Part shown: one piece after another, positions 1 to 10,998 of the stretch
How the letters are laid out: each line of letters starts with the position of its first letter
Position numbering within the stretch: position 1 is the stretch's first letter
Assembly (NCBI GenBank): GCA_000320545.1
Contig: ADNK01001821.1
Coordinates: 1 to 37,615 of the forward strand
Length of the DNA: 37,615 bases
Direction: 5' to 3'
Source: Bigelowiella natans CCMP2755
Taxonomy: Eukaryota; Cercozoa; Chlorarachniophyceae
The notes under the pieces: generated by a model
The model's database searches: none
The model's input: only the letters and a program-made list of their open reading frames with translations
What the model was told of the DNA's origin: nothing
Translations under genes and position numbers: made by a program

Positions 1-1196
<1,196 letters not shown>

Positions 1197-1848
1197 CCTT
1201 CGATTTCACAAACGATCATCCACACACAAAACATAGCCTAATAACGCAATCAGTATCATACATTTTACATGTATAATGCCGGTTGTGTTATTTTGTCCCC
1301 TTCCCCATTTCAAATATTACGGGGCTTTAATTACTTTTAGAAAACCTCGAACACCAATGCAATAAATAGTTGCGGGGTTTTAATTGAAAATCTCAAAATT
1401 TGTAACTTGAGGGGGTTTTCAAAAATCTCTCCATTTTTACTGAAGATATTAAATGTGTTGCGGGGTTTTAAATGCAAAAAACATTCGGCCTGCGTTTTGT
1501 TTCTGCGACAAGGTCAAAACATCATTTTCAGGACTTTCTTTTCATCAACTGTCCCGAGGACACGAAAGCTCTGGAGCACGGATAATTTGTGAAATCCGAA
1601 TGCTTTCATGAGCTTGAACCAGGATGCGCCGGCTGATGTATTGGTAGTTGCTTCAAATGTTTGTAAAAGTTTCTCCAAAAGCTTGGAATCTAGTTTTGGA
1701 CCGGATGGCCAAGATGTGGTTTGAATTTTAACAGTTGTAAAGTGGCTATTCGTGCGTCACTTAGATTATGACTGTCAGATAATAGTGAGTAAGACGGGCT
1801 CACCAGTTGTCGTGAATCATGGATCTACAATCCTCAACGCGCTAACAG
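1197..1848. other. rDNA 3' spacer with degenerate G4T4 sub-repeats
   Basis: This follows the 28S 3' end and holds no recognisable gene. Between 1319 and 1480 a degenerate motif of the form GCGGGGTTTTAAnTG occurs about four times (near 1319, 1371, 1407 and 1459) at irregular 36-88 bp spacing. This looks like decayed intergenic-spacer sub-repeats. I see no 5S rRNA gene and no second rDNA unit. Confidence 0.5.
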
Positions 1849-2046
1849 TTACGAATTAAGAGTCTCTGAGGCAATTTCAGTTTTAAAAGGCAGATGTCGT
1901 ATGTGACAGGTCTTGCATCCCATTGGAAGGATGGTGATTGACTGTGCGAAGCAGGTAAACCCAGTGACTTTCCCGCACATGGGCTTTCCACCGATGCAAC
2001 AATCTGTAATCTGGTAATACCTCTTATTCTTAGCTGAGTCGGACAC
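1849..2046 (-). CDS. possible cysteine-rich small protein or exon, unrecognised
   Basis: This 65-codon frame encodes a protein with several cysteines arranged as TDCCIGGKPMC, then a single Cys, then MGCKTCHIRHL. CxxC-type pairs suggest possible metal binding, but I do not recognise a family. A longer overlapping frame (1842-2162, same strand, other phase) is also open, so the true phase is uncertain. It lies about 650 bp beyond the rRNA 3' end and could be a relic or an exon of an unresolved gene. Confidence 0.25.
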   Translation of the reverse strand: MSDSAKNKRYYQITDCCIGGKPMCGKVTGFTCFAQSITILPMGCKTCHIRHLPFKTEIASETLNS

Positions 2047-2477
2047 ATGGCGATGGTAGCAAGACCTTCGTCATGATGCTCAGTGCTTGCTTGGAGCATA
2101 TTGCGGTATAGTCTCACTATTAATCCTCCTTCCTGGACAGCACACAATACACCATCATGCAATTGAAAACGTTATCAGGCTTGTGATGGGGTTCAAAGAG
2201 GCCACATTCGGCTGATAAATCTTGCCCGGGCTTTCTCTCAAATACACGACGAAATATTTATTGTAAGTGACTGAATTCTCATGCAATTCTTTCTAAGATA
2301 AATTTCTGAATCTTGTAGCGCGAGCAATGGAAGCATATCCTGAATGGCATCGCATCTGCCACAAGTATTTCCACGGACTTCTTCGCCTCCGGTTTAGTTA
2401 TAACATGAACATCAATTGTTTAATCGTTCGAATATGCGATGAGGCAAATTATGACTCATCTCGCATATAATCTTTGC
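2047..2477. other. intergenic, nothing recognised
   Basis: AT-rich, non-repetitive sequence in which I find no supported gene, RNA or repeat. Confidence 0.4.
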
Positions 2478-2947
2478 TCAAAATTGATATTGTTTTTTCC
2501 TAGACCATGAAAGTGACTTTCTGACGGATGAAAACCATGAAAAAAAGGTCACAATGGTTCGGGCAAGAAGATTAGGTAGATGGCGCAGAGTCTGCCATAA
2601 TCTGATATGCTTCCCCTTCCGAAAGTAGGTGCAAACTGTGATGAGTGCCCGGATAACTAAGATTTTAAGGCTACTATGGACATCGGATCTTTCTCCCCAA
2701 ATCAGAGAGAAGATGGTTCGAATTTCAATCGTCTTTATTTTCTTTTCAAGTTCCTTATCGATGTAATACGGTGAATGTGCTTCAGGTGGGGCTGTGCTCT
2801 GCATTTATCTCGCACACCTGCTGTTGCAATAGCAATAAATGTGATGACATGGAAGGAGATCCGAAGGATCAGGAGAGTATTCATTCGCGCAAGGTAAAGC
2901 AGTCTGTGTGAGTGAAAATATTCATTCTGTGGATATCTCAACATCAA
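2478..2947 (-). CDS. possible membrane-protein exons, unrecognised
   Basis: Two overlapping minus-strand frames look like exons of one gene. The upstream piece (2735-2947) has a hydrophobic helix (LLILRISFHVITFIAIATA). A candidate intron of about 20-60 nt could join it to the downstream frame (2478-2804), which has a charged start (DKELEKKIKTIEIR) and amphipathic helices. A consistent splice phase could not be fixed and no family is recognised. It may be a decayed gene near the rDNA edge. Confidence 0.25.
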
Positions 2948-3100
2948 ATGTGAAACCTGAACTTAGATATTGGCCAAGTTGGTGTTAGAGTCCCTGGCTC
3001 AAAGTCCTTTGTAAGTCAGAGATACGCATAATTTATCCCGATCGAATCGTACATTTTCGTATAGATTTTCAGTTGTGTGTGCTTTCATTTCTTGTTTTCC

Positions 3101-3280
3101 CTATAACGTCTTCCCTTCTTCTTCAATTATATCCTTCAGAATTGTCACAACATCGGGTCTAAGCATTAATGCCTCGGTCGGTAAAACCAATACCAAAAGA
3201 ACGAAGAAGAGTAGTAGATTGGTTGCCGAATCTCGAGATTTTCCAGCTGTATTTCTATCTATGCTGTTCGTCCTCAGCAT
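3101..3280 (-). CDS. small single-pass membrane or secreted ORF, 59 aa
   Basis: A 59-codon frame from ATG at 3280 to TAG at 3101. The N-terminus is polar and basic (MLRTNSIDRNTAGKSRDS), followed by a hydrophobic core (LLLFFVLLVLVL) and a charged tail ending KDIIEEEGKTL. That is the layout of a signal-anchor or a single-span membrane micropeptide. Two overlapping plus-strand frames are less protein-like. It could also be one exon of a larger gene; no family is recognised. Confidence 0.3.
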   Translation of the reverse strand: MLRTNSIDRNTAGKSRDSATNLLLFFVLLVLVLPTEALMLRPDVVTILKDIIEEEGKTL

Positions 3281-3585
3281 TTGATCTTTTTCGATGTTTT
3301 CCTTACTTCCTGTCCCGTTTTAGAGCGTTCTCAAAGGATACGTGTGCCTCATCTCCAAGGGGGGTAGCTTTGCGCACGCGGACACACTGCGACAGTTCCC
3401 GATCCACAAGGTAAGTAGGTATCATCCAAAAGAAGAGAAACGATGAACAAAGAGACTACTACTCCTCTTCCGATGTCATCATCAATGAAAAGAGCACAAA
3501 GATGGGAAAGAGCATACAATCTTAATTAGGGGGTATGCGATTCCATACAGATGTGATAATATGCATTTTCGCGCTTTGCTCTTAA

Positions 3586-3604
3586 CCCCCCCCCCCCCCC
3601 CCCC
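3586..3604. repeat. poly-C tract (19 C)
   Basis: An uninterrupted run of C. On the minus strand it is a G run that could support a G-quadruplex. Confidence 0.95.
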
Positions 3605-3854
3605 GTTCTCTCAGCCTCGATGTATCGGTTTATCACTCCAAGAGAATGAGACGGCAGAAGGAAGAGGTGGGAAAGGCACATTGTCTCTCTCATCAGGATC
3701 AAGAGGCAAGAAGTTGTTTAAGGACACTCTCGTCAGAACGTAATTGTTGGTAGTATCGTGCTATTGCTATGTATCGTAACACAGAGAGAATGTGTGTGCG
3801 CACAAGCACGAGAGAGAAAAAATAGTCATACTTCGTTTTAAATTATATTTTTGC

Positions 3855-3855
<1 letters not shown>

Positions 3856-3925
<70 letters not shown>
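3856..3925. repeat. (AC)n followed by (AG)n
   Basis: AC dinucleotides (3856-3890) pass through TAC directly into AG dinucleotides (3894-3925). Confidence 0.97.
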
Positions 3926-3929
<4 letters not shown>

Positions 3930-4091
3930 GAGGTGTAATAATTATGTATTTTTGTCTTCGTGAAAAAGAGATGAGCTTTGGCAAGCAGTTCTGGTAGCTT
4001 GCAAGAGAAGTGGCGTGAATCTTCTTCTAACAACAAGGGTATTGCTGTTACATGCCCCTGCATCCTCCTCTTCTCTTCTTATTCCCCTCCT

Positions 4092-4096
<5 letters not shown>

Positions 4097-4130
<34 letters not shown>
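4097..4130. repeat. (CT)n microsatellite
   Basis: A perfect CT dinucleotide run in AT-rich intergenic DNA. Confidence 0.95.
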
Positions 4131-4134
<4 letters not shown>

Positions 4135-4421
4135 TATATCTTTCCTGTTCTCTCTCCCTCTCTGATAAGTTTATTGAAGGTGTCTTGTCTCGCACGCAGT
4201 AGGCCCTAGTTGCAGCATCTTCGTTGTAATAGTATGCGTGTTTAATTGCTTGTAGAAAATGGATCCTTCTCTGCTATCTATGTGCCATCAAGCCAATGTG
4301 CGAGTCATCGATATGATCACAAGGTAAAGCGAACAACTCTCACTAAAAACTTCTGAGTGTATATAGAGCATGCTTTAAGATGTGTAGTGTAAGCACTACA
4401 GGTAAATTGGTGTACTTTAAG

Positions 4422-4423
<2 letters not shown>

Positions 4424-4458
<35 letters not shown>

Positions 4459-4496
4459 AATAAATGAATAAATAAATAAATATATATATATATATT
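4424..4496. repeat. (AC)n then TAAA/TA repeats
   Basis: AC dinucleotides (4424-4455) run into AATA/TAAA units and a short (TA)n tract near 4480-4496. Confidence 0.93.
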
Positions 4497-4664
4497 GAAG
4501 CTGAAGCGTATCACTTTTTGGTGTAATGACTGGTTTTATACACAGACGTCAGACTGAAAGACTAAGTTCGCTTTTTGGAATCACTTTTTTCGAGAGCATT
4601 CGCGAGGTTAAATACATCATATTTCAATTTTTTGTAGCTCAAATGATGTATCAGGATGATGGTA

Positions 4665-5215
4665 TTATAGTTTATTGGAACGGCCGATTCGAGGGTAGGA
4701 GCGAGAGGGGTGAGAAAAAGCTTCAACGCAATAGATCTTGACGGTGTGAAAAGACTCAATGGGGGCGCGAATCTCACCCATGTCATCTTGCAATTTGAGG
4801 CAGAAGCTGCAGCAGCAAAGGTAACAAATAGATGCACAGTGGTTAAGTATATAGGGAGAAGGCAACAAAGGTGAGAGATGCGTCAGTGGCCGCGTTCTTG
4901 CTGCTTCTATCTTTGTCAAACTCACGTATGTGCTGGCTACGCGCACGCGTATCCATGTGGAAATTCGAGGACAGTGATGATTTGTGTTTGTCATCGATGG
5001 TTTTGAAACCACTCTCAGAAACTGCGTGCTCGAACGAGTGAGGCAAATGCAAAGAAAGCTGCCTGTTACAGAAGTCGTGGCGGTGGTCCTCGTGTTTCTT
5101 CGCTGAGGTCATCATCTCCTAATGTCTGCTCTTTGGTGCTCTGTGCCCCATCCGAGCCGATGGTGGTGGAGCTAGAGCGTGCCGTCAGAAGGTAGTAGAT
5201 TCGGTTCTTAGTCAT
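4665..5215 (-). CDS. probable multi-exon gene, Ser/Asp/Lys-rich, unrecognised
   Basis: Exon 1 (5215-5070) starts at an ATG and encodes MTKNRIYYLLTARSSSTT..., then an acidic DDDLSEE stretch and PPPR. A GTAACA donor and an AG at 5012-5013 define a 58-nt intron, the size usual in this window. Exon 2 (from 5011) continues in phase with a polar, Ser/Lys/Asp-rich sequence. The 3' end is less sure: the frame stopping at 4665 (EIRAPIESFHTVKIYCVEAF) looks coding but needs another intron whose ends I could not fix. No family is recognised. It is divergent from the frame starting at 5393, 178 bp away. Confidence 0.4.
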
Positions 5216-5344
5216 ACCGAAACAATGTTTCGAGTTATAGTGATGATGATGATGACGATGATGATGAAAAGGGGAGAGCTATCTCTAGCTCTTTGTCGTT
5301 AATGCTAACTTCGTGAGGGCTACGTTTCCTCCTTGGCATCTTTA

Positions 5345-5392
5345 TAAAATCAATCCTTTGCACACTTCTTCCTAAAATAAATCCTTTGCACA
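5345..5392. repeat. 20-bp direct repeat abutting an ATG
   Basis: TAAAATCAATCCTTTGCACA (5345-5364) recurs with one mismatch at 5373-5392, 28 bp later. The second copy ends exactly at the ATG of the 5393 frame. Confidence 0.9.
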
Positions 5393-6466
5393 ATGGCTAG
5401 AGGGTTCAAATGCCTGGGTGCATGGGCGCGGGAAGCAACTTATTCACGGTATTATCCTTCAATGCTGTCGTCGTCGTCACCGCAAAAACGGCCTTCAAAG
5501 CGAGGGCCAGCAGAAGCACCCACATCAACAAACGAGGTCTCGGAATTAGATTTAGCAGGGCGCAGAAGCGAGGGGGAAGGATTCAGCGGTTACAACCACT
5601 ACGCATGGCACGTTCCTGGAGGAGGGTGTACGGAGATACAATTTGCGGCTTACTTCTGCCGTTGCATCGAATCCGAAGGAAGGTTAGATCAACGAAGACA
5701 AGAACCACAAGGGCAAAATGGGGACTCGCAGCAGTCTGTGCCCAAACGGCCGAATCGTCAATCAACCGGCGCCCGCATTGTGACGTGTGAGGCCCTCAAA
5801 GCAGCATTCTTACGTATCCCAAAAGTGTTGCTTAGAAACAACTCAAAGCCGTGCAGCTCCAGCTACATTTCTAAACCAGTACCTCGACGCTCCGTACATC
5901 AACGGAATAGTACGTCCTACTATGCGGGAGAGAGGAACGAAGACGCTGCTGTCTATGCACACAAAAGCAGATTTATGTTCTACCGCCGCAAGATCCTACT
6001 CAGTGTCCACTCCGCACTAGAAAGAGTGCTGCGCCAGGACGTGGCCGTCGGTCTTAGTTACCCAAGTCATTCCGAAAACAGCAGCAACAATATTAGTACC
6101 AATGATAAGAAGAGTTTTGGAGATTGTAACGCAAACTATAAGAGGAACAATCATGGGACAACGACGAATAGGAGAAACTTGGCTGATAGAAGCCCTCGCC
6201 CAGGACCATCAAACCTACTCCAGTGGGAGATTGCAGCCAAAGTAGCCTTGATACAGCCGCTTAGCATCAAATTAGCAGTGATTTCACAGCTTCTTAATTG
6301 TCTAGTCCAAATAATGCGATTAAGTGGGACATTAGTGCATGTGAGGAAATCATCTTCATCTAACAAAGCAGCGGCTCAAAGAGTAGTGGGCGAAGCTGTC
6401 ACAGTTAAGGATAAATACTTGGATCACGAAAGCAGTAGCAGTGATGACGATAGCGTGAGTCATTAA
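5393..6466 (+). CDS. 357-codon ORF of uncertain coding status
   Basis: An uninterrupted frame from ATG 5393 to TAA 6464-6466. The product is Arg/Ser/Asn-rich with a short hydrophobic stretch near the C-terminus (IKLAVISQLLNCLVQI) and an acidic Ser-rich end (ESSSSDDDSV). The other two forward frames are also unusually open. One holds 126 codons with a hydrophobic leader (5410-5790). Another (about 5540-6240, four stops) has a protein-like amphipathic stretch, AATILVPMIRRVLEIV, near 6080-6130. So the locus may be a real intronless gene, a spliced gene read in the wrong frame, or a frameshifted pseudogene. No family is recognised. Confidence 0.4.
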   Translation: MARGFKCLGAWAREATYSRYYPSMLSSSSPQKRPSKRGPAEAPTSTNEVSELDLAGRRSEGEGFSGYNHYAWHVPGGGCTEIQFAAYFCRCIESEGRLDQRRQEPQGQNGDSQQSVPKRPNRQSTGARIVTCEALKAAFLRIPKVLLRNNSKPCSSSYISKPVPRRSVHQRNSTSYYAGERNEDAAVYAHKSRFMFYRRKILLSVHSALERVLRQDVAVGLSYPSHSENSSNNISTNDKKSFGDCNANYKRNNHGTTTNRRNLADRSPRPGPSNLLQWEIAAKVALIQPLSIKLAVISQLLNCLVQIMRLSGTLVHVRKSSSSNKAAAQRVVGEAVTVKDKYLDHESSSSDDDSVSH

Positions 6467-7334
6467 CACTTGAAGCATCTCTTATATAAACGTTAAGCAG
6501 TTATTGTCGTTCGAAGTCTATGTAATGACTTGGTTGTTCCGTCAACATGTGGGCATGTTCGGAACACAATTTATAAATTATTGCGTACGACTTTGTTTGC
6601 GCGGCTGGCGCAGGCTGCATGCATGATCGAAATAAGCGTTCATAAGCCATTTACAGCTTCGCGCACTATCTGTACCTGGCATTCAAAAGCGTGCTAGCGT
6701 GGGCAAATTTTAAGCAAATAGCACAAGCTAACAATGCAAGCATATGTGATGCGAATGATGACCAGCATGTGGCTGTGTACCGTAATCGATTATACGTAGC
6801 TGCAGAAATGTAGAATTTCGTGCACACAATCTTTGCACTGCATGCTCGCAATCAGCAATCTGCCGCACACGGGATCAAGCGTGGTTGTTATTCTCGCCTC
6901 GGCAGCTCGCAGCAGAAACGGGCAAAAAACAAGCATAGCAGAATTAGTTGTGGGCAATTTTGTTTGTCTTCAAAGAATCACGCGCAGTATCCATCACTTC
7001 GCACGCAGATATTTCCCCGTGAAACCACGCTATTTGATGGACGCTTATAATAATTTTAATGTTATTGAAAATTGTTGCAGAAACTTCATAGATGACACTT
7101 GCTTAGTAAGACCATCTATCTAGTTTATGCATCATGCGAATTGTAACATCTCCACTGGGATCAAAATCGTACTTTCTTGTTGCGGTCAGATCGAGGTGTT
7201 GTTTTGGCAGGGTCACATAAGCTAAGTCGTTGATGCTTTCCCCAATGTTTCTTCATCGAATATAAGACTTTAGGGTGAAAACACGATCGAAGAATTGATG
7301 TCTCGGATGCTCACTCATGCTGTATCGAATTTTC
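6467..7334. other. convergent intergenic block rich in alternating R-Y words
   Basis: No gene can be supported. The block lies between the 3' ends of the 5393 frame (+) and the coiled-coil gene (-). It contains GCATGCATG, GCTAGCG and GCGCGGC-type palindromic words near 6600-6850, resembling the other convergent spacers. Confidence 0.5.
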
Positions 7335-9440
7335 CTACGTCGCTGCGAGCTTTACATCGGTGAACCAGTTTACAAAACGCATAGCTACATGAAGTTGTTG
7401 ACTAAATTGGTTTTGGCTCAATTTGACCTGTAAACAGCATCAACGAGGTCAAGAAGAGAAGTTAAAGGAGAATGCTGAGTAGACTCTCGTCATTTTTCAA
7501 ACGAAAGATAATACTATTAGCCTGTGTTTAGAATCTGACCTCTTTCATTTGACGAATTAAGTCGCTGATGTAAGCAGATTGCATTTTGGTGTTCGTCCCG
7601 GACTGCTCTCTGAGAGGGAACGATCATTATTTACACAATTTGAAAGAAGTGTAGTGAGTGGTGCTGGTTTCACTTACTCAAGTATTTTTAATCTAGATTC
7701 TTGGGTAAGCGCTTTCGATATATCTGAGCTTTGATGAGTAGTTCTTGAGTGTAGAGTCTCCAACTCGGAGAAAATTTTGTTATGGGCAGCAGATGATGCT
7801 GTATGTAATCACAATGATGTCAAACGCGTCTTGAATATGATTGAGCTTGTTACCTTTGCTCTCTAGATTTATTGAAGTAGAAACCTCCTTCAGCTGCAAC
7901 TGAAGTTTTTCCTGTGTTTGCACCATCCTTTCGAACATTGGCTGAATCTGACACCAACCAATTGATATATCATGCGAACGAAAACCGTTGCCAAAATAGA
8001 GTTACCGACCTCTCCGAGTTTTAACTGTTCAAAATTCGACGATATCATTTCGTTCATCTTGACGATTTTTCCTTCAAGCTCCTACAGTAGCCCAGTCAAG
8101 TTTATTTTCGAAATTAGTAATATGAAATATTGATTTGCACCTTTTGGTCCAATTTGTCGTTCATCCGTTTATCCAAGGCTTGCATTCGTTTTACCATGGT
8201 TAGTTTGTCTTCCTGAATACAACACTATTACACAAAATCTTCCGATGAAACAAAAGGTATAAGCACCTTTTCGCTACTCAAAGATTTATATATACTTTCT
8301 GATGTGGATAGCCGTTTCGACAAAACCTGCAATTACGCCTGTAGTTAGGGCATTTAATCTGAAGAATAGTAATAGTAACTTACTTTGATCTCTGCATCAA
8401 TTCTTTGTTGCGTCGTTGTAAAAGTATCAAGCTAAAAGACGGAAGGGTAAGAAATCAAAATCGCAGAAACTGTCTGGAGGAACCTTCTCAACACTTCCTT
8501 CAAGCACTGGGAGAAGAGATTTGTCGACTTTACAATTAATCTGGTGTACCAGCGATACTTTAGTACAATAAAGCATAATGAAAAAGATGCTTACCATGCT
8601 CTCAATTGCAACCATTTGTTGACGAAGACTGTCATGATACTTTTCCAGCTAAAGATTAAGAATTTTTTTTTCCAATACAAATACATTCCACTACTACATT
8701 CCACTACTGCGGCAATGCAAACCTTGGCTATTTCATGGGTCGAGGTAAAACTAGATCTCAATGACTTCAATTTCCCTTCGAACGTGTCCGTTACCTTTTG
8801 TTGAAACGAGTCTAAAGAGTAGGTTGCATAAGTCTAGTGGAAACTCCATACCTTGCGATTTATTTGTTCAACAACTTCCATATCTGCTTTTTGCCTTACT
8901 TCCTCACGACAAGCTGTTGGTGGAAAGATTAAGCAAGTGGTACTCCGAATTACGGTGCAAGACTATTAACCTTTAATCTCCATACTATGTGCCCTTGTTA
9001 AAGGAATAGATGATTCGAGGACAGAAAGCCTCGCTTCAATTTTCTACAATATTATAATACGAATTCGTTACCACAGGTAGGGACGAAATGTGTGGGTATA
9101 CCGATATTGCGCGGCTCAACTTCTGGAAACCTGTCCTAGTCGTGACATCCATTGAATCGAAAGCCTACAGAACAATATTAATCCTGCCAAGTTCTAATCT
9201 CATTGACGAGTAAAACGAAGGACCTGTCTCCATGCATTCGCAGAAGTTAAACCATGTCGAAGTTCCCGGATTATTCCATCCTATGTTGCCAAAAAAAATA
9301 TCGAATGGGGACTATTTCCACTTGTTTTTGCATACCTGCTCCTCAATCTTCTGGAACATTCGGTTGAAGAGGTTTTCAAGCTTTTGAGCATCCAGAACGC
9401 CCTTAAATGACACTTTGTGGAAAGAGGTTGCTGTGGACAT
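7335..9440 (-). CDS. coiled-coil protein, 15 exons, 371 aa
   Basis: Exons (minus): 9440-9336, 9164-9102, 9043-8971, 8913-8852, 8794-8723, 8648-8595, 8540-8484, 8431-8384, 8326-8267, 8212-8141, 8081-8010, 7947-7854, 7798-7678, 7609-7540, 7427-7335. They total 1116 nt with all phases matching. The start MSTATSFHKVSFKGV is followed by almost continuous heptad-like sequence (KIEARLSVLESS, EEVRQKADMEVVEQI, MVKRMQALDKRMNDKL, ELEGKIVKMNEMI). No catalytic motif, membrane segment or signal peptide is visible. Most internal exons are 48-73 nt and most introns are phase 0 and 52-62 nt. A cytoskeletal or ciliary scaffold is plausible but is inference from the coiled coil and the ciliated organism. The last exon is the least certain; read-through of its donor would stop a few codons later. 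Confidence 0.75.
8683..8708. repeat. 13-bp tandem duplication in an intron
   Basis: ACATTCCACTACT is repeated twice head to tail inside the intron at 8649-8722. Confidence 0.9.
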
Positions 9441-9506
9441 CGTGCTCTCCCTGCATGGATGTTGACATATATTTTTGCAGGTGACAGATTCATGTGTAAA
9501 TACATA

Positions 9507-9550
<44 letters not shown>

Positions 9551-9558
9551 ATGTGTAC

Positions 9559-9632
<74 letters not shown>

Positions 9633-9981
9633 AATATCTACTCACACGCATACGCTAGGATCCAAAACAACTGGAAACATTATCACAATTTACCTATGAG
9701 TTGTCCTCGACATGAACAATAACGAGGTGGTAGGTATTGATGAGGGAGGTATTGAGGGAAGCCGTTTGTTTTTTATTTGGTTTTTGTTGGAAACCAGATT
9801 GGGGGCCATTTTCCTCCTGCGACAACACCTTATTATTGTCGAAAGATTCAAGACAAAATAGGGTATCTCCTATACCCCAGATCTAAGTCCCATCCTAACA
9901 AAAGTTCATTCGTTGATGTCAAAAGCTCGAACAGCTGACGACTAGCGAGCACGCAGCATCCTCATCCCCATCCGTATCGTC
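9441..9981. other. divergent intergenic region (likely two promoters)
   Basis: This lies between the starts of the coiled-coil gene (-) and the GPCR gene (+). It contains the CT/GA composite microsatellite and no supported gene. Promoter motifs could not be assigned with confidence. Confidence 0.6.
9510..9630. repeat. (CT)n-(GT)n-(GA)n inverted microsatellite
   Basis: A CT run (9510-9546) is followed after about 13 nt by a short GT run and then a 60-nt GA run (9571-9630). CT and GA arms are reverse complements, so the arms can pair as a long hairpin. It sits 70-190 bp upstream of the coiled-coil gene start. Confidence 0.95.
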
Positions 9982-10950
9982 ATGACTCTTTCCATGCAAG
10001 AACATTACACGTTGGAAATTATAGCGATCACGACCTCATCTGTGTCTGTTCTGAGTTCTATCTTCATGATGACCTGCTACTACATGTTCCAAGGTTGTCA
10101 AATTCAGCTGTGTCACAACAAGCACTTACATTTCTCACGAAACAGAACTTCGAACATCAGTCTTCAGCTATATACTCTGGCTCGCAATAAATGATCTTGG
10201 ATTCGCATGTACCTTCAATGATTAACCGAAATTTTGCACAGCGTCTAAATATTTTGATGTGCCAGTATCCACTGTAGTCGGTGATAGAGGAGCAACCAAT
10301 CCCAACAGCATTCAATGTCAAATCCAGGGCATTACAAATGCGTGAGTTATCCAACTAGAATTGTTGCAGATTTTGCTGTCTCTTAGCATAGGAACACACA
10401 GGTATTTCGGGTACTGTGTGTTTCTGTGGACGTTCGCGATTGCCTTTTGTACTCAACGGGTACCTAATTCAAACATCGACAGACTCGAGATTCTATATCA
10501 CTGTTAAAAAAAACAGGTATTCCTTGCTGGCTCGCCTGATTATCATGCCAAAATGCGAGATGGAACGATGTTCCGATACCATTTCAGCATGTGTCAGGTG
10601 CGAAAAATTCTATGCTGTGTGATAAAATTTTGATAAAATTTTCCATAAAGATTTTTCCAATCATATGGGCGCTTCTCCCATTGGCAACTAAAAGCTACGG
10701 GGAAACAGGTATTTAATATATTTGTTCCTTAAAAGAGTCCTTCTAAAAACTCGATTTGGTAAAGGTGCATGGTGCTGGATCAAGGTTGTATCTTTACCAG
10801 ACCAAGTTTGGAGAGGTTTAACCTTACTCATGACGTGGATCGTACTTATCTACTGCGGATATGTCCATACGAAGACTGCGAAAAAACTTCAATCTCTTTC
10901 AGTAAAACTTCATTTTCGACATTTTTTTAATTTTATGTAGAGCATGCACA

Positions 10951-10998
<48 letters not shown>

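Larger units (their letters stand above)
3281..4664. other. intergenic, microsatellite-rich
   Basis: No gene can be supported. The stretch carries a poly-C run, AC/AG composite repeats, a CT run and a CA run, listed separately. The open frames crossing them are low-complexity products. Confidence 0.6.

Noticed and set aside
1197-5392. A 5S rRNA or tRNA in the spacer
   Set aside because: I looked for conserved 5S blocks and T-loop (GGTTCGAATCC-like) sequences and found none that fold convincingly.
8795-8834. An 18-nt or 40-nt mini-intron in the coiled-coil gene
   Set aside because: Using the next AG gives a 57-nt intron with consistent phase, so no exceptional intron is needed.
9281-9699. 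Ser/Leu- and Arg/Glu-repeat open frames on both strands
   Set aside because: They are translations of the CT/GA microsatellite, partly joined to the real first exon of the coiled-coil gene.
10094-10241. An apparent receptor truncation by TAA at about 10192-10230
   Set aside because: The stops fall inside introns; splicing 10094-10145 and 10209-10265 restores an intact seven-transmembrane protein.
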